Positions 34,755 to 41,782 of a stretch of 64,000 nucleotides of DNA are shown here, piece by piece. Every line of letters starts with the position of its first letter. Position 1 is the stretch's first letter. Source of the stretch: Geomonas edaphica (GTDB lineage Bacteria > Desulfobacterota > Desulfuromonadia > Geobacterales > Geobacteraceae). The translations under genes and the position numbers were made by a program. Where the stretch lies: NCBI RefSeq assembly GCF_004917075.1, contig NZ_SSYB01000004.1, forward strand, positions 956,546-1,020,545, given 5' to 3'. A model generated the notes under the pieces. It was not told the DNA's origin, made no database searches, and saw only the letters and a list, made by a program, of their open reading frames with translations.

Positions 34755-35138
34755 TTGCGCAGCTGTCTTCTTTTTATGGTCACATGGTTGGTGCTTTGCA
34801 CCACGGGGTGCTCCGTATTCAGGTCCGAAACGCAGACGTTGAACATCACGTGCAATGAAAAGGGTACGGTCCTCAGGGTAAACGGGAACAGGCACGACTG
34901 TCCCGCTACCATCGAGGTGCTGCGCAACAAGACCATCGAGGTCGAGGCGGAGAAAAAAGGGTTTGAAACCTACACCCGGCTGATCGACCACCATTTGAAC
35001 GCTACCGGAAAGCTGGACGTCGTGGGCGCAGCCGTTTTCCTCGTCCCCGCGATCGGCATCATGGGGGCAGGCGCGTGGGACCTGGATCAGACGGAACTTC
35101 ACGTCCAGCTTTTCCCGGAGCACAGCGAGCATCGGTAG
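34755..35138 (+). CDS. small lipoprotein with PEGA-like domain
   Basis: A 127-residue lipoprotein when started at the TTG at 34755, which follows AGGAGG by five bases. This gives a short signal peptide with lipobox CTTGC, Cys19. Upstream ATG codons (34647, 34716) would put unlikely residues before the signal. The mature part (VLRVNGNRHDCPATIEVLRNKTIEVEAEKKG) looks like a PEGA/surface beta domain, and a hydrophobic segment lies near residues 95-112 (VVGAAVFLVPAIGIMGAGAW). Function unknown. It ends the run of exported protein genes before the terminator at 35276. Confidence 0.75.
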   Translation: MRSCLLFMVTWLVLCTTGCSVFRSETQTLNITCNEKGTVLRVNGNRHDCPATIEVLRNKTIEVEAEKKGFETYTRLIDHHLNATGKLDVVGAAVFLVPAIGIMGAGAWDLDQTELHVQLFPEHSEHR

Positions 35139-35275
35139 ATATCGGGTAAGGTACGGCCGGCTGGATCGGCCTGCAGGGATGCACGGAGTGCCATGGACGC
35201 GGCACAAGGCGCCGGTGAATGGCGGCGGCGTGATGGTACGGAAGTGCGATCTACAATCATGATGAACGGCAGCGA

Positions 35276-35307
35276 AAAAGGCCCTTGGATTTCTCCAAGG
35301 GCCTTTT
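35276..35307 (+). terminator. intrinsic terminator ending the secreted-protein operon
   Basis: The stem AAAAGGCCCTTGGA and TCCAAGGGCCTTTT has loop TTTC. The sequence after it, TAATGGTCGG at 35312-35321, matches the bases that follow the terminator at 38784 and belong there to the tRNA-Pro 3' end. Confidence 0.9.
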
Positions 35308-35350
35308 CAATTAATGGTCGGCATGCGGGTGGGGGGACGCTGGTCGGGTG

Positions 35351-35378
35351 TTGACATATCGTCGCCGGGACCTACTGT
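35351..35378 (+). promoter_or_regulatory. predicted promoter of beta-helix lipoprotein copy 1
   Basis: TTGACA (35351-35356) and TACTGT (35373-35378) are separated by 16 bp. The same promoter is conserved in copy 2. Confidence 0.6.
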
Positions 35379-35397
35379 TTGGGCAAGGCCGTGGCCT

Positions 35398-35427
35398 GGT
35401 TCGGTGCGGTTCGGTGCGGTTCGGTGC
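35398..35427 (+). repeat. 10-bp tandem repeat in the leader of copy 1
   Basis: Three perfect units of GGTTCGGTGC. Copy 2 has only two units at 37256-37275, the second with one change. The array lies between promoter and ribosome site, so unit number changes the leader length. Confidence 0.75.
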
Positions 35428-35456
35428 CATCACTACCCGATCAAAGGAGGTAAACA

Positions 35457-36752
35457 ATGAGGACGTGGACGAAGATCCTGCTGGTCGCCGCTATGGGCTT
35501 GTCGGCTGGGTGTGGAGATTCTACCCTGTCCGAGTCACAGCCTACTCAAACTGCCGTTCAGAAGGAAGCACAAACAACGACGGTCTACCGAGTAGACCTG
35601 AATGCGCGGCCCGGTGGCGACGGGAAATCCTGGGCTGCCGCATTCGACTCCCTTCAGGCCGCTTTCGCGCAGAACCTGTCGCCAGATTCGGAATACGAGG
35701 TATGGATCAGGCACGGCACCTACCACCTTCCGGCAGAGCTCCGTGTCAGCGGCTCGCCGCGCATCTACGGCGGCTTCGACGGCAAGGAGGTGGAACTGTC
35801 GCAAAGGGACTGGGAAAAGCACAAGACGGTCATTGACGGCGACAACCTGTTTCGGGGGATCGTGAAAGAGCAATCAGCCGGCAGGCTGATCGTCGACGGA
35901 GTGGAATTAACTCGCTGTCTGGATGGCGCAATCGTCACGACTTCCATCTCCGGAAGACTCAACGTGAGCAACTGCAAGCTTACCGACAACAGGGGCGGAG
36001 CGGTATCGATACATGAGGGGTTTTTTCTGATCAAGAATTGTGAATTCACGGGGAACGTCTCCTCCAAGGACGGCGCCGCCATCAGAGGCACCAGCACAAG
36101 GGGAAGCATCGAGGGGTGCTCATTCACCAGAAATATCTCCGCAGGGTCCGGAGGTGCCGTAAACTGCTTCTATCTCGACCGAGTCCTCGACTGCGCCTTT
36201 ATCGGTAACAGCGCCGATCTCGATGGCGGCGCGATCTGTATGGACAGGGGGATCAACCAGGGATTCATCAACTGTCTCTTCACCGAGAATGAGGCGCAGC
36301 ACGGCGGCGCGGTATATTGCGCCGAGATGTACCCGTCGGGCTTCTTCACCAATTGCACCTTCGTCCACAACCGGGCCAGGGTCGGCGGTGGGGCCGTACA
36401 CTGCAACTCCCTCGCTGAGGAGAGCGGGGTGACCCTTCGAATTGCAAACGCCATCATCTGGGGGAACCTTCCGAATCAGATAGGAGTGCTGCGCTCCGAT
36501 AGCGTCGAGGTCACCTATTCCGACATCATGGGGGGCTTTGCCGGCGCCGGCAACATCGACGCCGATCCGATGTTCAAGGGGGGCAAGTTTTTACTACGGC
36601 AGCACTCTCCCTGCATCAATGCTGGGACCCTCAATGCAACCGATCTTCCAGCCACTGATTTTGAAGGGAACCCGAGAGTCGTCGACGGGATCCCGGATAT
36701 GGGGTACGTCGAAGCCGAGCTGAATCCTGCTGCCTCTCACCCCACGAAATGA
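35457..36752 (+). CDS. beta-helix lipoprotein, tandem copy 1 (choice-of-anchor Q type)
   Basis: A 431-residue lipoprotein with lipobox LSAGC (Cys19). After a linker, residues ~45-125 (VDLNARPGGDGKSWAAAF, GTYHLPAEL, IYGGFDG) and a series of Gly/Asn-rich repeats (NSADLDGGAICM, NEAQHGGAVYC, NRARVGGGAVHC) form a right-handed parallel beta helix of the polymorphic membrane protein type. The C-terminal YSDIMGGFAGAGNIDADPMF..HSPCINAG segment matches the choice-of-anchor Q domain. It is likely a surface or periplasmic structural/adhesive protein. The ribosome site AAAGGAGG precedes the ATG. Nearly the whole unit is duplicated 1.85 kb downstream. Confidence 0.85.
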   Translation: MRTWTKILLVAAMGLSAGCGDSTLSESQPTQTAVQKEAQTTTVYRVDLNARPGGDGKSWAAAFDSLQAAFAQNLSPDSEYEVWIRHGTYHLPAELRVSGSPRIYGGFDGKEVELSQRDWEKHKTVIDGDNLFRGIVKEQSAGRLIVDGVELTRCLDGAIVTTSISGRLNVSNCKLTDNRGGAVSIHEGFFLIKNCEFTGNVSSKDGAAIRGTSTRGSIEGCSFTRNISAGSGGAVNCFYLDRVLDCAFIGNSADLDGGAICMDRGINQGFINCLFTENEAQHGGAVYCAEMYPSGFFTNCTFVHNRARVGGGAVHCNSLAEESGVTLRIANAIIWGNLPNQIGVLRSDSVEVTYSDIMGGFAGAGNIDADPMFKGGKFLLRQHSPCINAGTLNATDLPATDFEGNPRVVDGIPDMGYVEAELNPAASHPTK

Positions 36753-36933
36753 GGTACTGATCTGGACCACTCCCCTGGCCGCGCATGCTTGCCTGTCAGC
36801 GTTTCCATGCGGGGAGAAGTGACTTCAGGCTTGGAGTTTAAGCGGCGAGGCGGTTTCCGGGGGGGGGCGAGAGAGGCTGGGCGAGGAAAGAAAGCTTTTC
36901 GTGGACCGAAATTGGACCGAAGTGGCGGGAAAA

Positions 36934-36969
36934 AAGGCCCTTGGCGTTAGCCAAAGGCCTTGATTTTTT
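36934..36969 (+). terminator. intrinsic terminator of copy 1
   Basis: AGGCCCTTGGC and GCCAAAGGCCT pair with one mismatch, and TGATTTTTT follows. It is the counterpart of the terminator at 38784-38815. Confidence 0.8.
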
Positions 36970-36970
36970 G

Positions 36971-37021
36971 GGTCGGAATGAGAGGGGTCGAGCCTCCGCC
37001 CCCTGCTCCCGAAGCAGGTGC
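36971..37021 (-). pseudogene. degenerate 3' half of tRNA-Pro
   Basis: It aligns with bases 38825-38876 of the intact tRNA-Pro (acceptor 3' strand, T arm, variable region and anticodon arm) with a few substitutions and one deletion. Homology then stops before the D arm. It cannot make a functional tRNA. It marks the end of duplication copy 1. Confidence 0.85.
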
Positions 37022-37209
37022 AGTGAACTGCAGCCCATGCACCCGAAGGCCAACGGCGCCAAGGGCAGGTTAGTACACGAAAATTAAGGAAGAGACCAAG
37101 GAAAGAACGGAGTGGCTTGCCCCTACTGTTGCCTATTCTCTTGGGTGGGGGAGAGAAGTTCTTGTGATTTCGGGGAGGGCGCTGCGGGTGGGAGGCCGCG
37201 GGGTGGGTG

Positions 37210-37237
37210 TTGACATTTCGTCGCCGGGACCTACTGT
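37210..37237 (+). promoter_or_regulatory. predicted promoter of beta-helix lipoprotein copy 2
   Basis: TTGACA (37210-37215) and TACTGT (37232-37237) are separated by 16 bp, in the same context as copy 1. Confidence 0.6.
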
Positions 37238-37304
37238 TGGGCAAGACCATGGTCTGGTTCGGTGCAGTTCGGTGCCATCACTACCCGATCAAAGGAGGTA
37301 AACA

Positions 37305-38600
37305 ATGAGGACGTGGACGAAGATCCTGCTGGTCGCCGCTATGGGCTTGTCGGCTGGGTGTGGAGATTCTACCCTGTCCGAGCCACAGCCTACTCAAACT
37401 GCCGTTCAGAAGGAAGCACAAACAACGACGGTCTACCGAGTAGACCTGAATGCGCGGCCCGGTGGCGACGGGAAATCCTGGGCTACCGCATTCGACTCCC
37501 TTCAGGCCGCTTTCCCGCAGAACCTGCCGCCCTGGTCTGAGGAATACGAGGTATGGATCAGGCACGGCACCTACCACCTCCCGGCAGAGCTCCATGTCAC
37601 CGGCTCGCCACGCATCTACGGCGGCTTTGACGGCAAGGAGGTGGAGCTGTCGCAAAGGGACTGGAAAACGCACAAGACGGTCATCGACGGCGAAAACCGG
37701 TTCCGGGGAATCGTGAAAGAGCAATCAGCCGGCAGGCTGATCGTCGACGGAGTGGAAATCACGCGCTGTCTGGGTGGCGCAATCGTCGAGAGTTCCATCT
37801 CCGGAAGTATCGACGTGAGCAACTGCAAGCTTACCGACAACAGGGGCGGAGCGGTATTGATACATGAGGGGACTTTTGAGATCAAGAATTGCGAATTCAC
37901 GGGGAATGTCTCCTCCAACGACGGCAGCGCCATCAGCGGCGGCGACACGAATGGAAGCATCGAGGGGTGTTCGTTCACCAGAAATATGTCTGCAGGGTCC
38001 GGAGGGGCCATAAACTGCTTCTATCTCGGCAGAATCCTCGACTGCGCCTTTATCGGTAACAGCGCCGGCCTCAATGGCGGCGCGATCTGGATGAACAGGG
38101 GGGGGCCGGTATTCATCAACTGTCTCTTCATCGACAATGAGGCGCAGCTCGGCGGCGCAGTCTACTGCCCCCAGGTGTTCCCGTCGGGCGTCTTCACCAA
38201 TTGCACCTTCGTCCACAACCAGGCCAGAGTCGGCGGTGGGGCCATACACTGCAACTCCCCCGTTGATGAGAGCGGGGTGCGCGTTCGAATTGAAAACTCC
38301 ATCATATGGGGGAACCTTCCGGATCAGATAGAAGTGCTGCGCTCCGATAGCGTCGAGGTCACCTATTCAGACATCATGGGGGGCTTTGCCGGCGCCGGCA
38401 ACATCAACGCCGATCCGATGTTCAAGGGGGGCAAGTTTTTACTACGGCAGCACTCTCCCTGCATCAATGCAGGGACCCTCAATGCAACCGCTCTTCCAGC
38501 CACTGATTTTGAAGGGAACCCGAGAGTCGTCGACGGGATCCCGGATATGGGGTACGTCGAAGCCGAGCTGAATCCGGCTGCCTCTCACCCAATGAAATGA
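37305..38600 (+). CDS. beta-helix lipoprotein, tandem copy 2
   Basis: A 431-residue lipoprotein, residue for residue close to copy 1 (same lipobox LSAGC at Cys19, same beta-helix repeats and choice-of-anchor Q end). Differences cluster in the repeat region (for example ESSISGSIDVSN for TTSISGRLNVSN, MNRGGPVFINC for MDRGINQGFINC) and at PPWSEEY for SPDSEY. Both copies are intact and have their own promoter and ribosome site, so both are probably expressed. The differences lie mostly in predicted surface loops, which would suit antigenic or ligand variation; this is inference. Confidence 0.85.
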   Translation: MRTWTKILLVAAMGLSAGCGDSTLSEPQPTQTAVQKEAQTTTVYRVDLNARPGGDGKSWATAFDSLQAAFPQNLPPWSEEYEVWIRHGTYHLPAELHVTGSPRIYGGFDGKEVELSQRDWKTHKTVIDGENRFRGIVKEQSAGRLIVDGVEITRCLGGAIVESSISGSIDVSNCKLTDNRGGAVLIHEGTFEIKNCEFTGNVSSNDGSAISGGDTNGSIEGCSFTRNMSAGSGGAINCFYLGRILDCAFIGNSAGLNGGAIWMNRGGPVFINCLFIDNEAQLGGAVYCPQVFPSGVFTNCTFVHNQARVGGGAIHCNSPVDESGVRVRIENSIIWGNLPDQIEVLRSDSVEVTYSDIMGGFAGAGNINADPMFKGGKFLLRQHSPCINAGTLNATALPATDFEGNPRVVDGIPDMGYVEAELNPAASHPMK

Positions 38601-38783
38601 GGCACTGACCTGGGCTCCTCCCCTGGCCGCGCATGCTTGCCTGTCAGTGTTTCCATACGGGCAGAAGAGACTTCAGGCTTGGAGTTTAAGCGGCGAGGCG
38701 GTTTCCCGGGGGCTGATTCGAGAGAGGCTAGGCGAAGAAAGGGATCTTTTCCGTGGACCGGAAAAGGTCGGAGAGATGAAGAA

Positions 38784-38815
38784 AAAAGGCCCTTGGCGGA
38801 TGTCAAGGGCCTTTT
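38784..38815. terminator. bidirectional terminator between lipoprotein copy 2 and tRNA-Pro
   Basis: AAAAGGCCCTTG and CAAGGGCCTTTT form the stem. T-runs follow on both strands, so it can end both the plus-strand lipoprotein transcript and the minus-strand tRNA transcript. Confidence 0.85.
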
Positions 38816-38823
38816 CTAAATAA

Positions 38824-38900
38824 TGGTCGGAATGAGAGGATTCGAACCTCCGACCCCCTGCTCCCGAAGCAGGTGCGCTACCAGGCTGCGCTACATTCCG
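38824..38900 (-). tRNA. tRNA-Pro (anticodon CGG)
   Basis: Read on the minus strand the 77-nt gene starts CGGAATGTAGCGCAGCCTGG, has the anticodon loop CTTCGGGA with anticodon CGG, a T loop GGTTCGAATCC, and an encoded CCA end. The acceptor stem CGGAATG/CATTCCG pairs fully. Confidence 0.95.
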
Positions 38901-38934
38901 GTTCTGAAACTCTGACGGGTCAATCAGGAGGAGA

Positions 38935-38964
38935 GATATATCAGCTTTCCTGCCTCTATGTCAA
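38935..38964 (-). promoter_or_regulatory. predicted promoter of tRNA-Pro
   Basis: On the minus strand, TTGACA (38964-38959) and TATATC (38940-38935) are separated by 18 bp, about 35 bp before the tRNA start. Confidence 0.7.
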
Positions 38965-39042
38965 GCACTTTGAAAAGGGTGGGGTCGTTTGTTCACTTTT
39001 TTCTATTTCTGACTCTGCCAATCCCTTGGAATCGCGTCGTTG

Positions 39043-41649
39043 TTACTTCACTTTCACCCGGTATTGGAGGGTGAAGCTCCCGCCGGATCTGATGTTGCCG
39101 GTCATCGGTATGCGCCAGCCGGTGACGTTGCCGTCGTACCCGAGAGGTGCGCCGCCTGCGCCGGTAGCCGGAAGGTAGGTCCAACTCGCTCCCTTGTCGT
39201 TAGAATATTGAGGGGCTCCGAGGGAGACTCCGGAGGCAGGGGTACTGTCGGTGAAACCGAAGGGTGTGCCGCCACCCAGGTAGATTGAGGTGTAAGGACC
39301 GAGGTCATCGGTGAGGACCACGTTGCTCCCGGCACCGGCACCGCTGTTGACCAACTGAATGGTGTAGACGATGTCCTGTCCCGGATCTACAGTGGCACGG
39401 TCGGCGGTCTTGAGGACGGAGATAAGGGGCATCGACGAAAGGCTGACGGCGGCGGAGGCCCTGATTCCGGTGAGTGAGACGGGACCGGTGGCGAGAGGTG
39501 CCGCGGTGGTATTGGTCACCGTTCCCGTGCCGGATGCCGTTACGTTCATGGTGACTTGGCAACTGGCACCGGGGGCGAGCGACGCCGCGGAGAAGCGAAC
39601 CCCGCCGTCGTTCGCGGCAATCTGGCCGCCGGAGGTGTTGGTTACACTGCCGCAGCTGGCAGGGATGAAGGTTGTGCTCGTGTCGCGCAGCACCATCCCG
39701 GCAGGGAAGCTGTCAGTGACACTGACGCCGGTCAGGGGGGCTGCGTTGGCCGCCGGATTGGTGAGAACAAGCGTCAGGCCGACCGGTGCACCGGGGGCAA
39801 CATTGGCGGCCCCGAAGGATTTCGCCGTTGCCGGAGGGGTGAATACGTTGAGCGTTGCGCTGGTGCTGCTCGTGTCGAGTCCCCCTCCTTGGCCGCTGAA
39901 CCTCGTGCTGTTGTTCAGGTAGGAGGCCGCCGTATCGCCGCGCACCGTCGCGCTGAAACTGCAGGTCGAGGTGCCCTGGGTCATCGATCCGGATGAGAGG
40001 GCGACGGACGAGGCGGTGTAGGAGGGCGTGCCGCTGCAACCGGTGCCGGATATGCCGGTGATGCCCGTTATCGTCAGACCTGCGGGGAAGGTGTCCGTGA
40101 AGGCAAGGGTAGACTGGGCCGGTTTCGAGGTCGGCTCGTTCACTACGTTGAAGGTCAGCGTGCTGTTTCCCCCTACCGCAATGTTGCTGCTCGTGTAGCT
40201 TTTGGTGAGAGTCGGGCGCGGCTTATTGGTGAAGGTGCAGGTGAGTTCATCCCCCGCCTTCGGCGCGAAGGTGTAGCTGGTGGCGGAAAGACCGTTCGGA
40301 AGGCTCGCTGCTGGGGTAGCACCCGTGCCGGTGTACGCGTTGCTGCAGGTAAGGGTAGCCGCGTATTTTGAAGCTTCTGTGGTTCCCGTCGCCTTCACGT
40401 CGTTCAGGGTTAGTGTGGCATCCGGGGAAGAGTTGAACAGGGTGCTGACGCTGCTTAGGGTGCCTGAGGTGGTGGCCGATGCGGTGCCGGAAAGGGTACC
40501 GCCGCCCGTTGCGCTCACCGTGAACTGGTCCCCGGTGCTGATGCGACCGGCAACGTTTTTCACCAAGGTGATGCGCGGACGCTTCGTGTTGGTGACGGTG
40601 CAGGCCGCGCCACTGTTCGTGGTGTTCAGCGTAGCGCTGATGCTGCGGTCCGCAGGGCTCGTGCTGAGGGGCGGGCTCCCAGCGACCGGCGCGCAGCTGA
40701 TCGCGGCGGTGCTGTCCCAGTCGCCGCCGGCAGCCGTCTCGGTTATGGTGAGGGTCTGGTCGGTCGCGAGGGCGGTGATGAACACGCGCGCGGTCTCATT
40801 ATCGTGCAGGGTGAAGCTTATGCTGTTGCTTGCGGCAGCGACGGTCGCAGGAGTGTAGGTACCTCCCGTGGCGGAGGTCCCCGACAGGGTGGCTCCGGTG
40901 AGAACAATCACCTTGGAGCCTGCCGGGCCGGTGGCCGTGAAGGTGAAGGACTGGGGGCTGCCGCCCGGAAGGGTTTGCTTTGTCACGTCGACGAAAGCGC
41001 CGCTATAAACCGAGACGTTGCCTGCTACGGTGGCGATTCCGGAGTTGCACTTGGCGGGTGAGCCATTGCTGACGTCGCCGGGACCGGTGCAGGCGTTGCC
41101 GGGATTTTGCCAGTAGGTGACGACATAGGGGATCTTGAGGGCGCCGGAGCTGTCACCGGTGCAGAGGACCTTTATCTCGTCGACGGTCGTGATGAAGTTC
41201 GCCCCCCCCTTGAAGTCGCCGCAACCGTCCCCGTCCAGGTTGAGCCACGGGCTCGGACTGGTGGGGAAGGTGGCTACGGAGCAGATGTTGCCCGGAGTGG
41301 TGTCGCGCGGATCGTTCCCCTGCTGACCAACGAAGAAGCCGACATCGTAGCGGTCGGTGTTGGTGCCGGAGAGCCCAAGCTCCACCTTGAAACGGAAGTC
41401 GCTCCCCAGTGTGCAAAACGGCGGGGTGTTGGCTTGCGCCGTGAACACGGGGGCTATGGTGAATTCCCCGGCCGTGCAGTTTAGGCCGCCAGTGCGGTAG
41501 CCGACGCAGGTCTGATCCTGCCACGCACTGGTGGTGAGAGCCTGACCGAGGGAGGGCGCGGCCATGACGCAGAAAAGAGCGGCAAAGGAGGCGCGACGCC
41601 ATGATCGGAACCCGGGACGGCTTTTTTGTTTGTTGAAATCTTTGGGCAT
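39043..41649 (-). CDS. secreted DUF11-repeat surface protein
   Basis: An 868-residue exported protein with a signal peptide (…FAALFCVMAAPSLGQALT). The N-terminal ~220 residues are a Cys-containing domain (TCVGYRTGGLNC, GDGCGDFKGG). Several DUF11/conserved-repeat domains follow (for example LAFTDTFPAGLTITGITG, VSVTDSFPAGMVLRD, LKTADRATVDPGQDIVYTI). The chain ends exactly in FTLQYRVKVK, a terminal strand shared with three other proteins of the cluster. It is likely a cell-surface structural or adhesive protein. The ribosome site TAGGAGAAGTAG precedes the ATG. Last gene of the minus-strand cluster. Confidence 0.82.
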   Translation of the reverse strand: MPKDFNKQKSRPGFRSWRRASFAALFCVMAAPSLGQALTTSAWQDQTCVGYRTGGLNCTAGEFTIAPVFTAQANTPPFCTLGSDFRFKVELGLSGTNTDRYDVGFFVGQQGNDPRDTTPGNICSVATFPTSPSPWLNLDGDGCGDFKGGANFITTVDEIKVLCTGDSSGALKIPYVVTYWQNPGNACTGPGDVSNGSPAKCNSGIATVAGNVSVYSGAFVDVTKQTLPGGSPQSFTFTATGPAGSKVIVLTGATLSGTSATGGTYTPATVAAASNSISFTLHDNETARVFITALATDQTLTITETAAGGDWDSTAAISCAPVAGSPPLSTSPADRSISATLNTTNSGAACTVTNTKRPRITLVKNVAGRISTGDQFTVSATGGGTLSGTASATTSGTLSSVSTLFNSSPDATLTLNDVKATGTTEASKYAATLTCSNAYTGTGATPAASLPNGLSATSYTFAPKAGDELTCTFTNKPRPTLTKSYTSSNIAVGGNSTLTFNVVNEPTSKPAQSTLAFTDTFPAGLTITGITGISGTGCSGTPSYTASSVALSSGSMTQGTSTCSFSATVRGDTAASYLNNSTRFSGQGGGLDTSSTSATLNVFTPPATAKSFGAANVAPGAPVGLTLVLTNPAANAAPLTGVSVTDSFPAGMVLRDTSTTFIPASCGSVTNTSGGQIAANDGGVRFSAASLAPGASCQVTMNVTASGTGTVTNTTAAPLATGPVSLTGIRASAAVSLSSMPLISVLKTADRATVDPGQDIVYTIQLVNSGAGAGSNVVLTDDLGPYTSIYLGGGTPFGFTDSTPASGVSLGAPQYSNDKGASWTYLPATGAGGAPLGYDGNVTGWRIPMTGNIRSGGSFTLQYRVKVK

Positions 41650-41782
41650 CTACTTCTCCTACAGGTGAAGCCGCTACAAAAGCTTTTACGCGGTTTGCGG
41701 CCGCGCTTCTATCGCGTCCACGCTCACAGCGTATGGTACGCCGCCGCCCGGAAACGCGAGGCTTGACGACGGTCTGCTGGTT

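Larger units (their letters stand above)
35139..35456. other. 318-bp region with terminator, tRNA-end remnant and promoter
   Basis: It contains the operon terminator (35276-35307), a short tRNA-Pro 3' end-like remnant (35312-35324), the promoter of the first beta-helix gene (35351-35378) and three tandem copies of GGTTCGGTGC (35398-35427). No gene is seen. Confidence 0.6.
35346..37021 (+). repeat. tandem duplication unit, copy 1
   Basis: From the promoter through the lipoprotein gene and its terminator to the 3' half of tRNA-Pro, this stretch is homologous to 37205-38876. The order of elements is identical. It differs by point changes, a 10-bp leader repeat and small indels. Confidence 0.85.
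36753..37304. other. 552-bp region between the two lipoprotein copies
   Basis: It holds the shared downstream sequence (to about 36933), the terminator, the half tRNA and about 180 bp of sequence unique to this gap (37022-37204). The promoter and leader of copy 2 follow. I see no gene in the unique part. Confidence 0.6.
37205..38876 (+). repeat. tandem duplication unit, copy 2
   Basis: The counterpart of 35346-37021. It ends inside the intact tRNA-Pro gene, so the duplication boundary falls at the tRNA. Confidence 0.85.

Noticed and set aside
36971-37021. Second tRNA-Pro gene
   Set aside because: Only the 3' half is present and it has lost acceptor and D-arm partners, so it is annotated as a pseudogene.
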